Origin: Coriobacteriaceae bacterium
Lineage (GTDB): Bacteria; Actinomycetota; Coriobacteriia; Coriobacteriales; Eggerthellaceae
Reading direction: 5' to 3'
DNA: 5,682 bases
Assembly (NCBI GenBank): GCA_015062635.1
Contig: SUUF01000074.1
Location: 3,779-9,460, forward strand
Part shown: one piece after another, positions 5,510 through 5,682 of the stretch
How the letters are laid out: each line of letters begins with the position of its first letter
Numbering within the stretch: the first letter of the stretch is position 1
Position numbers and translations under genes: made by a program
The notes under the pieces: model-generated
The model's database searches: none
Seen by the model: only the letters and a program-made list of their open reading frames with translations
What the model was told of the DNA's origin: nothing

Positions 5510-5525
5510 CATCGACAAGTCGATG
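5510..5525 (-). promoter_or_regulatory. Inverted repeat, candidate operator of the sortase promoter
   Basis: CATCGAC and GTCGATG form a perfect 7-bp inverted repeat around a 2-nt centre, ending 4 nt upstream of the -10 box. The site fills the spacer between -10 and -35, a position suited to a dimeric repressor or a MerR-type activator. No regulator gene is visible in the window. The symmetry is exact, but a protein-binding role is inference. Confidence 0.45.
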
Positions 5526-5600
5526 GTTTCCGCTGAGGACCATGGTTGCGTTGTCCCGACGCGCAACGCACGGGTTTCCGCCGTGGGGCGTCGTTCCCCG

Positions 5601-5633
5601 ACCTGACAAACCCCTCCGGTGGGTTCGTCAGGT
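5601..5633 (-). repeat. 33-nt hairpin unit 2a
   Basis: On the minus strand the left arm is ACCTGACGAACCC, the loop ACCGGAG and the right arm GGGTTTGTCAGGT. All 13 positions pair with one G-U wobble at arm position 8; on the plus strand the same position is an A-C mismatch. Confidence 0.92.
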
Positions 5634-5649
5634 TCATCGGGGCCTATCG

Positions 5650-5682
5650 ACCTGACAAACCCCTCCGGTGGGTTCGTCAGGT
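5650..5682 (-). repeat. 33-nt hairpin unit 2b
   Basis: This unit is identical base for base to the one at 5601-5633 and includes the same wobble. It ends at the window edge. Confidence 0.92.

Larger units (their letters stand above)
5601..5682 (-). repeat. Paired-hairpin repeat element (doublet), copy 2
   Basis: Two identical 33-nt hairpins (5601-5633 and 5650-5682) are separated by a 16-nt linker, TCATCGGGGCCTATCG on the plus strand. The 49-nt period equals that of copy 1, and the linker core matches copy 1 at 13 of 14 positions in the same orientation. The hairpins, however, are reversed: the loop ACCGGAG reads on the minus strand. The element lies upstream of the sortase promoter, probably after the next gene to the right. 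The window ends on the last base of the second hairpin, so further units could follow. Confidence 0.9.

Noticed and set aside
4434..5606. Plus-strand open frame of 390 codons
   Set aside because: It is antisense to the sortase and part of the CPBP gene, with a shadow-like composition. The minus-strand genes carry full catalytic motifs.

Overview
The window is a GC-rich bacterial chromosomal segment with every recognisable gene on the minus strand, so transcription runs right to left. A class B-type sortase, a PcsB-type secreted coiled-coil protein and a monoderm-style secretome next to purine genes, together with the GC-rich codon use, fit a high-GC Gram-positive such as a Coriobacteriia/Eggerthellaceae member. 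The taxon is an inference; no rRNA or other marker gene is present.

From right to left: (1) 5601-5682, a pair of 33-nt hairpins separated by a 16-nt linker, ending exactly at the window edge. (2) A short promoter region with a consensus -10 box and a 7-2-7 inverted repeat. (3) A class B-like sortase (5474-4653), followed after 42 nt by a CPBP-family (Rce1-like) intramembrane protease with an unusual Pro/Ala/Gln-rich tail (4610-3393). (4) A second hairpin doublet (3339-3258) with the same architecture. (5) purM (3139-1988) and purN (1984-1316), 3 nt apart and translationally coupled, for steps 5 and 3 of de novo purine synthesis. (6) A perfect 13-bp hairpin (1275-1247). (7) A DUF523/TudS-like protein (1217-738). 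(8) The N-terminal part of a secreted PcsB-like coiled-coil protein (from about 707, running off the left edge).

The purine pair is a housekeeping unit. The sortase and CPBP protease form a separate envelope-directed two-gene unit with its own promoter. The DUF523 and coiled-coil genes follow the purine pair closely and may be reached by readthrough past the 1247-1275 hairpin.

The most unusual structure is the repeated hairpin doublet. Four copies share an identical loop and right arm. The left-arm differences are both tolerated as G-U wobble on one strand only. Between the two doublets the hairpins are inverted, while the linker keeps its orientation. The two doublets bracket the sortase/CPBP unit. 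They are neither CRISPR nor ordinary intrinsic terminators and most resemble a REP/BIME-like family. Whether that family is described cannot be decided from this window.
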